In this document: piece by piece, positions 1-12,680 of the stretch
How the letters are laid out: the number at the start of each line of letters is the position of its first letter
How positions within the stretch are numbered: the first letter of the stretch is position 1
Origin: Marisa cornuarietis
Lineage: Eukaryota; Mollusca; Gastropoda; Architaenioglossa; Ampullariidae
Assembly: GCA_004794655.1 (NCBI GenBank)
Contig: SMMW01000085.1
Location: 992,001 to 1,056,000, forward strand
Length of the DNA stretch: 64,000 bases
Reading direction: 5' to 3'
Made by a program: the position numbers and the translations under genes
The notes under the pieces: generated by a model
What the model saw: the letters and a program-made list of their open reading frames with translations, nothing else
The model's database searches: none
What the model was told of the DNA's origin: nothing

Positions 1-1506
1 CAACTGCTTCCAAACTTCGATCAAAATAAAACCATTTTGGTTTCTGAAATCATTGCTTCGCTCTCTTATTTCTCTCGTTTTCTCTCGCTGGTGATTCATG
101 AGACAATATTGTGAAATCTGATGATGATTGTTTTCATTTTCGTAAAGAAACTCACTTTGCTTGTAATATTATTTTTGTGTTGATGTAGATACTGAATGTT
201 TCTTTCGATCGCTTTCAACTTCTGATAGCAGGTGCGTGAAGATTAATGATAGTGTAACAAAAACTACTTAAATAATAAAAAAAATTCTTTTTTTCCTTTA
301 GAGTTTGAACTTTTTCATCAGTCATCAGTATGGAATTGACGTATTTAACCCCTGAAGAAAAAATGGAGTTTACGATTGGATTTCTTTTTTAATCAAACTT
401 TGTGTTTTTTGTTTGTTTGTTTGTTTGTTGTTTCTTTTTCATTTTTACGGTGCTTACTTTGAAAGTTTTTCTCCAAAATATTTCAGCTATCGTTTTGCAA
501 GGGTTGTGTGATGATGACTGAAGGATGGAAAGAGGGGTGTGGGAGAGTGCAATAGAAAGAGGGAAAGTGAGAAGAAAGAATGAATAAGCAGTGACGAGAT
601 AGATGTGAAAGTATTCATGATCTTGAAAAATAGTTTTATAATGAGTGTTTATCTTCACAATAATGAAAGCTGTGATAAAATGCTTTGTTCTTTTTTCTTT
701 ATAATTTATGCTAGTTTTTGTTTTTCACTCTGCCGATTTCTTCAAAAGAACTTGAGAACTGGCAGGTGCGATGACCTCCGACCTAACAGATACTCGCTCT
801 TCCACCAATTCACGATGTGTTCTTTCTTCTCTTGACATCTGTTATCAAGGCCCCGCTGGCTAACAAGTCATGCAGCCATAGTTGCTGGCTTGGCCTTAAA
901 CAATCATTTTAAAAAAAAACAACCTTGTGTTCTTTCTTGGCCTTACGAATTACGGGAAAACTTCTGAACGAATCTTTTGCAGTGTGCGCGCAGCTATTAG
1001 GTTATGACTTTGCAAAAATATCCGATCTTTAGTATTTCCTGTAAGTGATATGCTCCTAGTTTGTCATGTAAGTGATATATGCTCCTTATCAAGTGCTGTT
1101 GACAATCAACACTAAGTATGTCTTGTTTCTTTGTGAACACAGCAAAATGATTAGCAACTTCATTTTTTTTATTTAGGGACAAAATTTCTAGTTCACTGCA
1201 GAAAGTGGTATCCTTCTTATAATCAATATTATGCGTGTCTTGTTTCTTTGTGAAAACAGCAAAATGATTAGTAACTTTTTTTATTTAGGGACAATATTTC
1301 TTGTTCACTGCGGATAGTATTTCCAAACTTTGTATAGGAGCTATACAGCATATGAAGACCTTATGACAAATATTATAGTAATCCTGTAATAACAGCGAAT
1401 GCCTTTTGTAGTAGTGGGAGTTTTAACACGTGATTTTCCTGACGTGAACATATCACACATTCGTAAAACGATTGGTTAAATAGCATCATCATCGTTATTA
1501 TTAAAG
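1..1506. other. Intron or upstream sequence of the protocadherin-like gene
   Basis: AT-rich sequence with no exon I can support. It ends at the acceptor (AG at 1505-1506) of the first recognisable cadherin exon, so most of it is probably an intron of a gene that starts left of the window. The only structure seen is a duplicated segment at about 1102-1315. Confidence 0.6.
1102..1315. repeat. Two-copy tandem duplication, period about 115 bp
   Basis: Two diverged copies sit head to tail. Both contain the landmark TGTCTTGTTTCTTTGTGA (about 1119 and 1235), then AACAGCAAAATGATTAG, then TTTATTTAGGGACAA and a GTTCACTGC end. The copies differ by point changes and a short deletion in the T-run, so the duplication is not recent. 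Confidence 0.75.
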
Positions 1507-4500
1507 GTGTCCGAGAAGCTGGTCGTGAAGGTTTTGGCTGTGGACAAAGGCTTCCCTCCCCTGTCGGGGTCAGCCACAGTGTTCATCACCCTGGAGGACG
1601 TCAACGACCAGGCGCCGTCCTTCAGTGACCGCCGCTACTCCTTCAGCGTGGCCGAGGATGCTCGCCCGGGCACCTACGTGGGCATCGTCAGCGCCGACGA
1701 CGGGGACGTGGGGCGAAATGCAGAGGTGACGTTCCTACCGGCGCCAGACCAGTACAGCGACACCCCTGCAACCTTCGTCATTACCAGAGACGGCGTGGTC
1801 AGTGTGCCGTTACTCGTAATAGGAAAAGCTTGTCCAGCTTAACGGTTACATATGCAGACTGGCCGCATAGGTGAACCAAAAATAGCCTGATCAATGACGT
1901 CAGGGTGATTAACGGTGTCGTCTACAAGAATTTGTGTACGTCCAGGTGTGATAAAATTGAGGCATTTACTTACTGCTTGCAGGTGAAAACCAACGTGGAG
2001 ATGGACAGAGAAAAGGTTGATGTTCATTTCTTCGCGGTCGTGGCTCGAGACGAGGGGGACCCGCCCCTCTCCTCTACCGCCACCGTTACCATCCATGTTG
2101 ATGATGTCAACGACAACGTGCCCGTTTTTCTCTTCCCCACGGAGGTGAGTGGCACTGGTTGCTGGTGGAGGTTTGGAGAGGGCGAGGGGGGGGGGTATAG
2201 TCGGAAAGTAATCTAGTGTGTTCGAGTCTGACCCTGTGTCTGTGTGGTTCATCAAATGCCGTATTTATGCTGCAGACCAACGACACCCTGTCTATACCCC
2301 ACACCTTCGCCCCGGGTACCCCTATCACTCGCGTCCTGGCCGAGGACTCCGACTCCGGGCCGAACGCAGCGCTAGTGTATTCGTGTGCTTCCGCCAACGA
2401 CTCGGGTCTTTTCGGAATCAACTCGGGGACGGGCGACCTGTACCTACACCGCTACTTGTCTCGCAGTCAGACGGGCTTGTACGTGCTGCGGGTGGCGGCT
2501 CACGATGAAGGCACCCCCCAGCTGTCCAACCAGACACTCCTCTTCGTGGACATCTACTTTGACAACAGGTGAGGCCACGCAGAAGGCTACGTTAATCAGA
2601 TTGACTATGTCAGTGTCGCTGGGAGAATTAGGTATGCCAACAGGTAAAGGGGAGCGACTACAACCAGGGTGTGGAGCTGTTTAGTCTGTCCTACACCTTG
2701 CACCGGGGGCACTCCTTTACTTTCTGTGTAACCATATTTGCTTGGTTACCACCATGGTTTTCTTTAGTTCTTTAATAAATAGCTGTTAGCACGTTACAGC
2801 GAGACCATCCTTTATGTTGTTCGAAATGTGGTGAAGATGATTGGGTTGACGCATTCATCATTCACACCCATCTTGCGAGCACCGTCGTTTAGAGGGCGGA
2901 GGAACAGGAAGATTGCGGGGTGCACGGGAGGTAATTTAGCCGCAACGTTTTAAAATTTTAGGGCCTTCAGAAGACGAAAGACAAGTAAATGGCTGTATTG
3001 TGGTGTAACTGTGAACAGTAGGCTGCGAGGAGAAGGCAGATGTGGAAAGAGCATTTATAAATTGATACAACGGGGGAAATGTGCTGAGATAAGATAAGAA
3101 ATGTAGCTCAATATTCGTCCAAGGAAAATCATCGAATTGAGAGAAGCGCGTGTAAAAACGCATGTTTTTCCGTAGACGACGCACGTGACTCACAATGCCG
3201 CTGAAACCTTACAAATGAAATAACTATATAACATCAGCTACTCCTCGTTACAAGGGGAATGAACTGAGCTCCGACCACTCCTTTCAAGCTGCCTTGTGGT
3301 TGCCTCCCTCTATTCTTGCTATACGTATACGTACAATTAGTAGTCTCCCTTTGGTGCCATCGTTAACTTTGCTGTCTCCAGGTCTTCTTAGCATTAAATT
3401 ACTAGCACACTTCACTGACATAGTTGCATTGGTGACTGTCAACATACTTCTGTGACGTAGCTGTACTTGCTGTCTGTGTTGTTATTGCTGTGACATAGTT
3501 GTTCTTGTCGTTGTCAGTACACTGCTGGAGTCAGCGCAGGCGGCGGCACCGTCTAAGGCGGTGATCACGGCGCTGATCCTGGTGGGGGTCATCGTGGTTG
3601 TGGCGGGGGTAGCCGTCACCACCCTCGTCTGCATCCGCCGCTCCGAGGCCAGAAAGAAGAAGAACGTCAGTGTTGACCAACAGGGGCCGCCAGGAAAGCT
3701 ACAAGGTGAGCACAGGTCACCGGATCACGATCACAACTCACTCGCTGGTAGCTTGACCGCTCAAGTCATTTTGTGTCAACACACCTGTCCATCTTTCCTT
3801 TTCTCTCTGTCCTCTATCACTTTTTGCACTAAATCGGAGGTTCAATAACATTCCCCAGGCTTCGAAGCGAGATTATTTCCCACCCACCCCTCTCTCGCGC
3901 TGTTTCTTACAAAAAGGTTGAAAGAATGAACGTAGACATCGTGACTTGCTAGAGTGGCAAAGATCATCAAAGGTCCAGGAGATTAAATATCATCTTCCTG
4001 CAGGAGGGTACTACATCGCCCCGGGGGTGTGCGAGTCCCCAGCTTTTGGGGGCGTGGTGACCAGCAGCGGCAGGGTGGGCAAGCCGGTACCGGAACAGGC
4101 GGGCGGCAGCGACAACACCGTCAGTGCCAAGGACACCAGCAACCTGCGAACAGCCAACCCCTACGTCATTATGCCGCCTCACAGCAACTACAGCGACCCT
4201 GATGGTCCGCCTGAGGTGAGGGGACGCTGCTGTCCCAAGGGGTTAAATGTGACGGTCATGGTGGTGGGATTGGAAGAAAACTTTTCTACTTTGTGTCTTT
4301 TCTCGCAATCCTTTTTACTGTTCTCTTTCGGTTTTTGTCCCCTGTGAACCTTTCACATAGCCAAACTCCACTTAATTATGCCCCAATCGCTGTTCTCAAA
4401 CCAACTAAGAACCATGCTCCACAAGTGTCTGACCGTTGCCGTCTCCTTTCAGATAATCGAGATCTCTCGCAACGGACTGTTCCACCGCGCAGAGGAACCT

Positions 4501-6146
4501 TATCCGGAGGACTTTGATGGGAGGGCAGACGACAGCCATTTTTCTACCTTCCGGTCACAAGAGGGTGCACTCAGCCAGGGCTTCCGGCAAAACTCTCTGC
4601 GCAGACAAGTATGCCACAAAGACGAAGACCTTTCGTTCGTTATCTGTTGTCTTTTTAAAACATCCTCTAGAAAAGAAAATTAATCAGAAAGTGTCAGTTA
4701 CTTGTTGACGTTTGAATATATATTCTGTATAAAATTAATCAGAAAGTGTCTCTTACTTCTTGCCTTTTGAATATGTCCTCAAGAAAATAAATCAGAAAGT
4801 GTCTATTACTGGAGTCTGAGTATATCCGCTCTGAATCGAGTAATCAGAAAGAGTCATAGGAGGAGGGTGAAGGGCTGAAAGCTGATTAACTCGGTAGACA
4901 ATTCAGAGCAAGACTTTTCATTCCTGTGCTATCCAGTAGCAGTAGAAGCACTTACAGCAATGACATCCTACCACTAAGTTCACGTAATTAATCGATCTTC
5001 GATATTTGTGTTGTGACAGTCGTCAGAAGCCGTCGATGAAGCAAAGAGAGCGGACGACACACTGAGTCTAAGCGAGCTGTCCTACCAGGGCAGCACCAGC
5101 GACAGCGGCCGAGGCGGCTCCGAGTTCGACATCAACAACGGAGCCAGCAAAGAGAAGGGTGAGCATTGGTGGTATTTGCGGTGGGCACGTGCACTTGCCA
5201 TGACTGTGGGCGTGTGTGGAGAGTTGTACCCTTTGCTTTTTTCCCTTTTATAAAGAGTTGAAAACCGTTTCCAGGTGCTGCACCCGTCAACTCCTCGCCA
5301 ATGCCTTTCAAGGGGAACAACTCTCTCGGACGACCTCGTGATCCGGATGTGTCGTTCACGACCTTCAGAGGAGAGTCGCCGTGTAGTTTCCGCTTTGACT
5401 CGGACAGCGACACCCTGACCCGCAATCCTCGCCATGGCAACCCGCGCTCCAGCCCCCTGCCTCTGTCTCCCAGCCTCCACATGCAGCCGCACGCGCGCAG
5501 TCTAAACTGTGTGGCGGGCACGGGGTCACCGGGCGTGCACCGCACCCTTCCCTTTGGCGCCGACTCCACCAGCTCCGACGAGGCCAACAGCACTGGCCGA
5601 AAAAGCAGCCTGGCCAGACGCGCAGTGACACCTAGCGGGGACATTCTGTTCGACAGAGGAGAGAGGAACTATTCGCTGCCGACAGAAAGACCCTACGGTG
5701 GCGGTCTTGGGGGAGGCGCGCGCTTCCCCAACGGCTACGTGGGATCACGCACGGGCGCCCACGGTCCGCCCGCCTTCGACCCCGGATTCAGTCTCGCCAG
5801 TCACCCCGCGCTTAGTGCTCACCCTGTGCAGAATCATCACGCTGGCCCGCACGTGGAGTTTCGCGGGCGGAACACTTACGGAAACGCGGCCGTCCCGCGG
5901 CGAGGCGTGTCTGACTACGTCAACACGTTCACTGACAACGACAGTGGCGATGAGATGCACGTGACCGCGGGCAAGGAGCCCATGGAGGACGAATACTTGT
6001 TGCCGCCATACCCGGAAGAGACCGAGGAGGAGGAAGGAGAGGACCACGTGACTGAAAGAAGTGCCTTAAACTATACCGCTAGTGGCAAGAACCAAAGTCA
6101 CCGCAAGGACGGTTCCTACAGATCTAACTGGCAGTCAGAAGTCTAG
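1507..6146 (+). CDS. Protocadherin-like cell-adhesion receptor, 3' part (5' partial)
   Basis: Calcium-dependent adhesion receptor of the plasma membrane (family knowledge). Eight joined exons read in one frame: 1507-1797, 1983-2144, 2276-2568, 3518-3705, 4004-4215, 4453-4608, 5020-5158 and 5275-6146, giving about 770 residues to TAG. All introns are GT...AG and phases match. The first exon closes one cadherin repeat (AVDKG, DVNDQAPSF) and opens the next, which ends DVNDNVPVF. A third, membrane-proximal repeat (exon 3) lacks the terminal DxNDN motif. Exon 4 encodes a single transmembrane helix (about 3561-3625) followed by a basic stop-transfer stretch. The remaining exons encode a cytoplasmic tail of roughly 500 residues, with STSDSGRGGSE (exon 7), an acidic stretch and the C-terminus QSEV, a class I PDZ-ligand shape. 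The N-terminal repeats and start codon are outside the window. Exact protocadherin subtype is not assignable. Confidence 0.9.
2569..3517 (+). other. Intron before the transmembrane exon
   Basis: About 950 bp between the last cadherin exon (donor GTGAGG) and the transmembrane exon (acceptor TTGTCAG). I see no coding signal or recognisable element in it. Confidence 0.7.
4609..5019 (+). other. Intron between cytoplasmic-tail exons 6 and 7
   Basis: A 411-bp intron with donor GTATGC and acceptor TGTGACAG. It is largely occupied by the short tandem repeat described separately; nothing else is recognisable. Confidence 0.7.
4673..4860 (+). repeat. Short intronic tandem repeat, unit about 55 bp
   Basis: The landmark AATCAGAAAG(T/A)GTC recurs at about 4680, 4737, 4789 and 4843 within an intron of the protocadherin-like gene. 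Between landmarks the copies share TTACTT...TTTGAATATAT, with the last copies more diverged. It reads as a decayed four-copy tandem array. Confidence 0.7.
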
Positions 6147-8760
6147 TCGATGTAGTTATGACACTGCTTAGATAAACCTTTAACAGAAAAAGACCAGTAA
6201 GAGTTTTCACTGCCTACCCGATACTGAAGGTCTTCACCTTCATACACGCTATTACTAAGTCACGTGTGCGCTTGAGTGAATGGATGGGTGCGATGACGCG
6301 AGAAAAGAGAGAGAAACGAATTATGAAGATAATTTTTTTTCCTGGTCTTTTGAGACACACAGCAGTGGAGTGAGGTGTGAGGAGTAGTGACTGTGCTAAC
6401 CAACATCACAAAATGAGAGGGTATACTGTGAACTTCACTTTTCACCTCGACCAATGCGTGATTTCGTTTTAAAAAATCGCGCGAAATTTTGTGTAAGGAG
6501 TGCCGACCGTCTGACGAGCAAACATTGTGCCGGAGTCGCCGACACAGAGAGAGCCGATGGCAGGTAGGACTGCACCATCGTGAAGCGAATTGATGTGAGG
6601 AACAGAAAGCATCGCAATGTCAACACACCACGTCCCATGGGCTCTGAGCTCTGACCCAGGGAAGGTTAGTCGCATGACATATAATGCCTGTAGTGTCATG
6701 GACGGATATCCAAATATTGTCTTTTTTTTAATTAAGACGTATGAAAGTATGAAACAGAAAAATTCGATATGCGCTTATCATTTGACATCAGCCGGCCCCA
6801 TCATGCCAGAAATAGATTTCCGTCACCTGAGCAGTTCCCTGACCTGCGCTTTGCTTAAGGGGTTGATGATGCCATTGCAGCAGTTGATCGCCTAAGTCAG
6901 TGCCTGTTGTAGGTTTACCAATGAGGTGAGCACTAGCTACCAAGCTAGTTACTATGCGCGTGTTGCGACAGAACTTGAGGAATTGTACCTGACAACAGAG
7001 TCAACATCAGCACATGTTAGTAAACATTATCGTGTGTTTGCTTGTATGCCAGTGCGTGTGCGTGCGTATATCCATGTTTGCATACGTGGGCCCTGGAATT
7101 AATTTCGCATTCCAAGCTTCAAGTATTTCGCGCTGTTTCTGACAGGAGAGACGAACTCCTTTAAACAAATTTTAAAACTTTCCAAAAAACAAAAAAACTT
7201 AGCCTTTTTTCAACGCAAGGGAGTGTGCAGAAATGACACTAACAGAATTCTACCAGTTATGGCCTTTTCTCAAAGCACACCCTACTTGCTTCCAGTGTAT
7301 TTGTGATGTCAAGGTCAACTAGTGGTGTAAGAAAAGCCCATGGTTGTAAGGTCAGCTGGTGTTGGAGGAAAACCCGTGGCTTTGCGGTTTAACTTGGTGG
7401 CAGGGCGCCAATCGCCACAAACGTGCGGGCTTTAACTTTGGACAGAGCGAGGTGCGATCTTTAATCTCCCAATGTTTCTCTTTCATCCTCGGTGTTAGAG
7501 AGCAAGGAAGAGACAGAACGGGGTGCAGCTTTGTTTATCGTGTCCACCCTGTTCTGTTCGGCTCGGTCGTGTGGAGGGCACGATTTGCCGGAGCCGTCTT
7601 GAAAGGTAGATTACTCGATGGAAGTCTGGTACTCCCCTCCCCGTACCCTTTTTTCTCACCAACCTCACATCACCATAGAAGTTGTATATGTGCTGTCGAT
7701 GTTGCGGTCAGTGAAGACAAGACAAGAACTCTTCCTTGTGAACTACAAACTTGACTGTCGGGTGTCTCATGACCTGTGAACTCTTGGTTATGCCTACGAA
7801 TATGTAGGTGTGAGCGTGTGGTGTATGTGCGTGTCTGCAAAAGACCAAGTGCGCATGCACTAGCAGCGGATAGTACTGGGGCTGTGTGAGGGTGTGAGTT
7901 CAGATGATGAATGATACAAAGCTACAGATACAAAACTTTACAGCAACAGAAAAACTGCCAGTGTTGAAGGAAGGTGCTCAAAGTGTACAAAGCAGCATTA
8001 GGAAGAATTAAACTGGCAGATGGTCGTTCAACATGTGTGGTTACTGTTAGACTGACTTCCCTCGCAGGTAACAGTTATCTCTGTGAAAAAGTAGTCTACA
8101 CCATAAATTTTCCTCCACTGTGATCGTGAAAGCAGACTGGTCGACAGCCTGACTACAAATACAAGTGTGGGAGCAAATGTAATAGTTATGTCGGGGGACT
8201 AGGAAAGACGATAAGGATTTTGTTCTGTTTATATAGAATACACAAACACACACTTGCCAGTTCATTGTTATTCACTCTGCAGTTTAGTTCAATTCCTTGT
8301 TTAGCCCTGCTTTATTGTTAAAAAGTCGATCTCTGTTGGCCACATTGAGGACATTAGTAGAACATGTGCAAAAGTAACTACAGTGAGTGTAAGTTGTTAA
8401 TGTCGATAACAAACCAACGAATAGCTTACAGTCACTGCCAGATCATGTTCCTCGATCCTTTGCCTGTCTTCTAGCAGCGTACAATGGCGAAAACATACGA
8501 GTCCTACAGAAAGGGTGTTTTGGGCAATCTGTGATGCTAGGGTTGGTCCACCCACTACCCCAGCCCCGCCCTCTTGTGTTGTGATAGTCACTGAGAGCGA
8601 GGTCAGCTGTAAGCAGAGTTTTTATGTCGATAAAGTGGAGCGACTTTCATGGTTTTTAGAGTTTTGTTGACATGCGTTTCAACGTTTGATCCTAGTTGCT
8701 ATTTTGCTTCAGGAGCTGGGTTTTTTCTGTTTGGGGAAGCTGTAAAAATCATATCATATC
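6147..8760. other. 3' UTR and/or intergenic sequence after the protocadherin-like gene
   Basis: No coding signal or element is recognisable. The start must hold the protocadherin 3' UTR, but its end is uncertain. Several short open frames are present, none with family similarity or splice support. Confidence 0.5.
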
Positions 8761-8764
8761 CTTT

Positions 8765-8766
8765 GA

Positions 8767-8826
<60 letters not shown>
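8765..8826. repeat. (GAT)n microsatellite
   Basis: An uninterrupted ATG/GAT trinucleotide run of about 20 units. On the minus strand it produces an artificial poly-isoleucine frame, which should not be annotated as a gene. Confidence 0.95.
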
Positions 8827-8827
<1 letters not shown>

Positions 8828-10414
8828 CGCCCTGTTCCTCTGTCCTCGCGGTGTTGACTGACATCGGACCGACTACAAGGTTGATGGAAGTCGCTGGCCG
8901 ATCGTCTGTAGACTGACGATACGAGAGACAATCGCTTCTTGTGGCTGTCGTGCTCTTCCCCTCTGTCGGTCTGTTTGCCGTCTTCGGCCCACTCCCCTCA
9001 GATGACCTGGATATATCGACATGTTGTACAAGTCGTTTCTCTAGTCATCGCTCCTGTCCACTAGGTGCGGCATGCGATTGTGGGTGTCCGGTCACCGTTC
9101 ACAAGGGCTTCAGCAGAAGCTTGTGTTCCTGGTCAGAAGATGCTTTGGGCATGAGCGTGCGCAGATGTGAGAAAGAGAGAGTCTTTCCTTCTCTGGATCA
9201 CATAATCCTCATATTTTTCATGAAATTCTTTCCCAGGATGTGTCATTTCATTCGCACATGAGAGCCTCCTCAGGATGAAGGAGGAATCTGACACAGAACT
9301 CGCATGAGCTAAACACCAGACGTGAGCTGATCACATGCTTCGTGATATTTTTTATTACCTTTTGTAGCATGGAACTTACCTCCCTTTGATTGCAAGGCGA
9401 ATGTTCGCACGTGAGTTGCATTTTAAAAATCAAAACAGAAACGGCTTTTGGAATTTAGCAATGTTTTATTTGTGATCATATATTTTTGGTGTTGAGATCT
9501 TGTTATTATTGGGAAAAATACTCGTACGTTGAAAGTCTTTGTGATGGTGAGCAGATATCGTTTGTTTGATCTAAATTTAAGTTCGCTTACGGTGTGGAAT
9601 AATTTACTGAAAACCAGGATTGATTTTCACATGCTTCCGTTTCTGGCAGTATCTTTAATCTGTGTTTTTAAATGTCTTTCTTTCCATAAAGAATGTTTTG
9701 TTTTCAACGCATTGAGTGCTGGATTTTCTTATGCTTGGTAATATTACGTGGAAATGGAGACACAAAACCGAAAGAGAGGAGAGCGGCTTGGTTGCCATTT
9801 TGATGACTAAAATGTTTATATTCTTTCTTTGCGAATTTTATAATAGCCATCCTATCTTTCTTTTCATTAGTTCTGAGGTCTTCTGAATCTTTGCATGAGT
9901 TAGCATCACCAGTTGATTTTCGTAACATTATTGTAGGGGAGGGCCGGGCCAAGGAAAACTTTAAAAATGTTTTAATAACAAGCATTACAAGAATAACCAC
10001 CACCATTAGTAGAGAACATTAATCAAGCAAACATAATCTGGAGCTCGAACATGCACATTGTTATGAGACGTTTATGGCGCAAGCAGCCACCCATGGCCTG
10101 TGTATATCGCATTATCAAGCTCCAACTTTTCTCCCACACCCCTTTTCTCTATCACACCCCGCCCCCCCCCCCAGCTCTCTAGTCAAAGTATGGCGGGTCG
10201 GAGAAAGATGAGACGATGGGCGTGGCTTACGTGCAAAGTGTGACCTTTGACCCGCCTCTCGTTACTGCAAGGTAGCACTGAAGACGAATTATTGTGATGT
10301 AAATGAAGTGTTTTGATGACAAAGTTTACATTTTCTACTTTTTTGCCAGCCGAGCCTTGCTTTTGAGAATAAGGCTAACGAATTGACTGCATATCAGGCT
10401 TCTTTCCTTTTGTC

Positions 10415-10420
10415 AATAAA
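10415..10420 (+). terminator. Possible polyadenylation signal
   Basis: AATAAA followed about 20 bp later by a GT-rich stretch. It is a possible distal poly(A) site for the protocadherin-like gene, which would imply a 3' UTR of about 4.3 kb. No transcript evidence; nearer non-canonical signals are equally possible. Confidence 0.2.
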
Positions 10421-10779
10421 ACGATGAAGGACCTAACCTGTGTCTTGTCTATGTGCGTACATGCGTGCGGATGGACCGGTCGTGAGGAAAGTCACGGGTG
10501 CTTGAAGACAAGTGGCGATGTGTGAATACAGACTACAGACAAGAATGGGCATCCGTAAGGCGTGATTACCAGAAACGACTGAAACACTACACAACAATAC
10601 ATGGATACTAACGCAGGAAACAAGAGATTTTATTTGTGTCAAGACGTTAAGATCCATCTTTACTTTGTGGCGGTGAGACGAGACGTGTCATGCGGATTTC
10701 GTTATTAGTATTATTTACTGAGTATGGATGACTAGCAAGTTTGGAGAAATGATAACAAAAATGTAACTGTGCTTTTAGC

Positions 10780-10781
<2 letters not shown>

Positions 10782-10817
<36 letters not shown>
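10782..10817. repeat. (TC)n(AC)n compound microsatellite
   Basis: A TC run passes directly into an AC run. Confidence 0.9.
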
Positions 10818-11481
10818 TTTCTGCTTGCAAACGCACAGATCGCGCAACAGCAATCGCGACAAATTCTCTTATATTACCGCTGATAATACTACAACTGCAA
10901 ATCGCAGCCACAAGTCAAGAGAAAGCGAGAGAGAAGAAGAAGAAGAGAAAACTAGAAAGGGATATTTCTTTTGTTAGTGGTACTGAGCTGGTGACTGCAA
11001 CGTGGGAATGATTACAAAACATGCCAGCAAACTCGTCTGACAGCCAGCTGTATAGGCCAGTCGAGGTGCCTTTTCTTGCGGAAAAAGTAACTTTCAGTTT
11101 CAGTTGACTTAGTTACTAATTCCACAACCGAAATGAACATCCTTTTCCCCTCGTGGGAGACAAACCTTCAAGTACGGATACCGTTGCGCACACACGAAGA
11201 AAGGTCAAAACACGTGATGTGTTGGAAAATTCGCGCCTCATTAACCCCCTCCACTCCAAACTTTATTGGCTGTAGCATTAACAGCTTGTGACTCGACCTT
11301 TGTTTTACAAAGAATTAGCTGTTCCAGAACATTCTGGTTTTAAAAAAAACTCTTCAGTTAAGTGGCCCATCAGAGTATCTGGAGAGCTTCGCAGATGTCC
11401 GTGTTCGGTTGCAGCGGAGGCTTTGCTATCGGGCTTTGACCCCTTTGCCGTCTGTGATGATAACAGTTCTTAGCTCGCTAC

Positions 11482-11523
11482 ACACACTCACACACACACA
11501 CTCACACTCACACTCACACACAC
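11482..11523. repeat. (CA)-rich / ACTCAC simple repeat
   Basis: Alternating ACACAC and ACTCAC units. Confidence 0.85.
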
Positions 11524-11905
11524 CTGGATTTGGAGCCATCTATAGGCGAAGATTCACATCACAATGCCCTCCTTTTATGTTGAGGAAAGAGAGTCATTAG
11601 CCTGTGACGTGCTGCCGTCAGTTACAACAGGTACCCGGATGTTTCTATCTAACTGTCTAACTGCTATCTAGCAGCAGGTACTCTCTGTCGCTTTCACACT
11701 CGTCCTTCACATCTGCGCAAGTGCGCCTGTACTATGGACCTGTTCAGTGGGTGGGGGTGGGGGGCACGTAGACTGCGCCACTCACAACACTAAGTGACTG
11801 GAGTTTGTCGGTCAAGGATGTCTTGTTAGTATACAGGTCGGTCGTAGTGTGTGTTAGTATTGTGGATAACAGGTTGTATGCTTCATGTTGTATGCAAAGG
11901 TTGTT

Positions 11906-12209
11906 TTGCTGGCCGGTTGGGGAAGCGGATGGCTGAGTGGTTAGAGCGCTAGCGTCCGAACCGAGAGCGAGGTGGTTCAACTCCCGATAAGCGCAGCAAA
12001 CTTCCCCCAGTCGACCCAGCTGACGGGAATGGGTACCTGACTCCTTAGAGGGTTGGGGAAGGTAAGGCAGCGAGGGAGAGGAGATTGGCACCACCCTCAT
12101 GTAAAAGCTGGCCCCGAGAAAAGTGGGGTCTCTAACACCTCACTCCCCAACGACCTGAAAAGGTTATGGGATGACCTTTACCCTTTTTTTTTTACCTTGC
12201 TGGCCGGTT
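11906..12209 (+). mobile_element. tRNA-derived SINE with 13-bp target-site duplication
   Basis: The body at 11919-12196 opens with a tRNA-like head: an A box TGGCTGAGTGGT at 11930-11941 and a B box GGTTCAACTCC at 11974-11984, the internal RNA polymerase III promoter. About 200 bp of tRNA-unrelated sequence and a T-rich tail (12184-12193) follow. The insertion is bracketed by a perfect 13-bp direct repeat, TTGCTGGCCGGTT, at 11906-11918 and 12197-12209. Serine/leucine-type tRNA ancestry is suggested by the head sequence but was not tested by folding. Confidence 0.9.
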
Positions 12210-12680
12210 AGCTTGCGAATGTGAAACCAATTTGTTACATCTTCGACAGTCTTTGGTTGCATCTACTGGAGCAGCTGTTGCCATCGCGTAGGAAACGTGC
12301 GTAAGTCACGTAAGTGAATTCCAAATCACATGAAGAAATAATGTGCAGGTGAGGACAGTGGACAGGAGAGGAAGTGGTTGAAAACGTAAACGGTTGGGCG
12401 TCGGGAGCAGGGAAACGTAAAAGAATTGACGTTAGAGGCTTTATCGTGTAATAAACCGGATATAACAGCTGATATTTCGTCGTTACTTGTTATCAAACGT
12501 CAGTGACGCCAGTTTTACATGACATTAGGGATGCAGCTTACGATAACATTAACAAATCAACGGTGCCGTGCTGTTGCTGATCAATAAGCCTTACGGGGAA
12601 CGTAGCAAGTTGATTTCTGAATCTCCACCCTAAATGGCAACACATGGCACCACGGGTGCATATCATGTCGGGATCACAGA

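Larger units (their letters stand above)
8827..11905. other. Intergenic sequence, few landmarks
   Basis: No gene recognised. Contents are a CT/CA microsatellite at about 10782-10817, an ACTCAC-type repeat at about 11482-11523, and an AATAAA at 10415-10420 followed by a GT-rich stretch. Confidence 0.5.

Noticed and set aside
1839..2255. 138-codon minus-strand open frame
   Set aside because: Antisense to a cadherin exon and its intron.
5132..5644. 170-codon minus-strand open frame
   Set aside because: Antisense to the last protocadherin exon; its length follows from the GC-rich coding strand.
8749..8931. Poly-isoleucine open frame
   Set aside because: Produced by the GAT microsatellite.
11919..11990. 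Possible true tRNA gene
   Set aside because: The head has A and B boxes but is followed by SINE body, T-rich tail and a target duplication; it is a SINE head.
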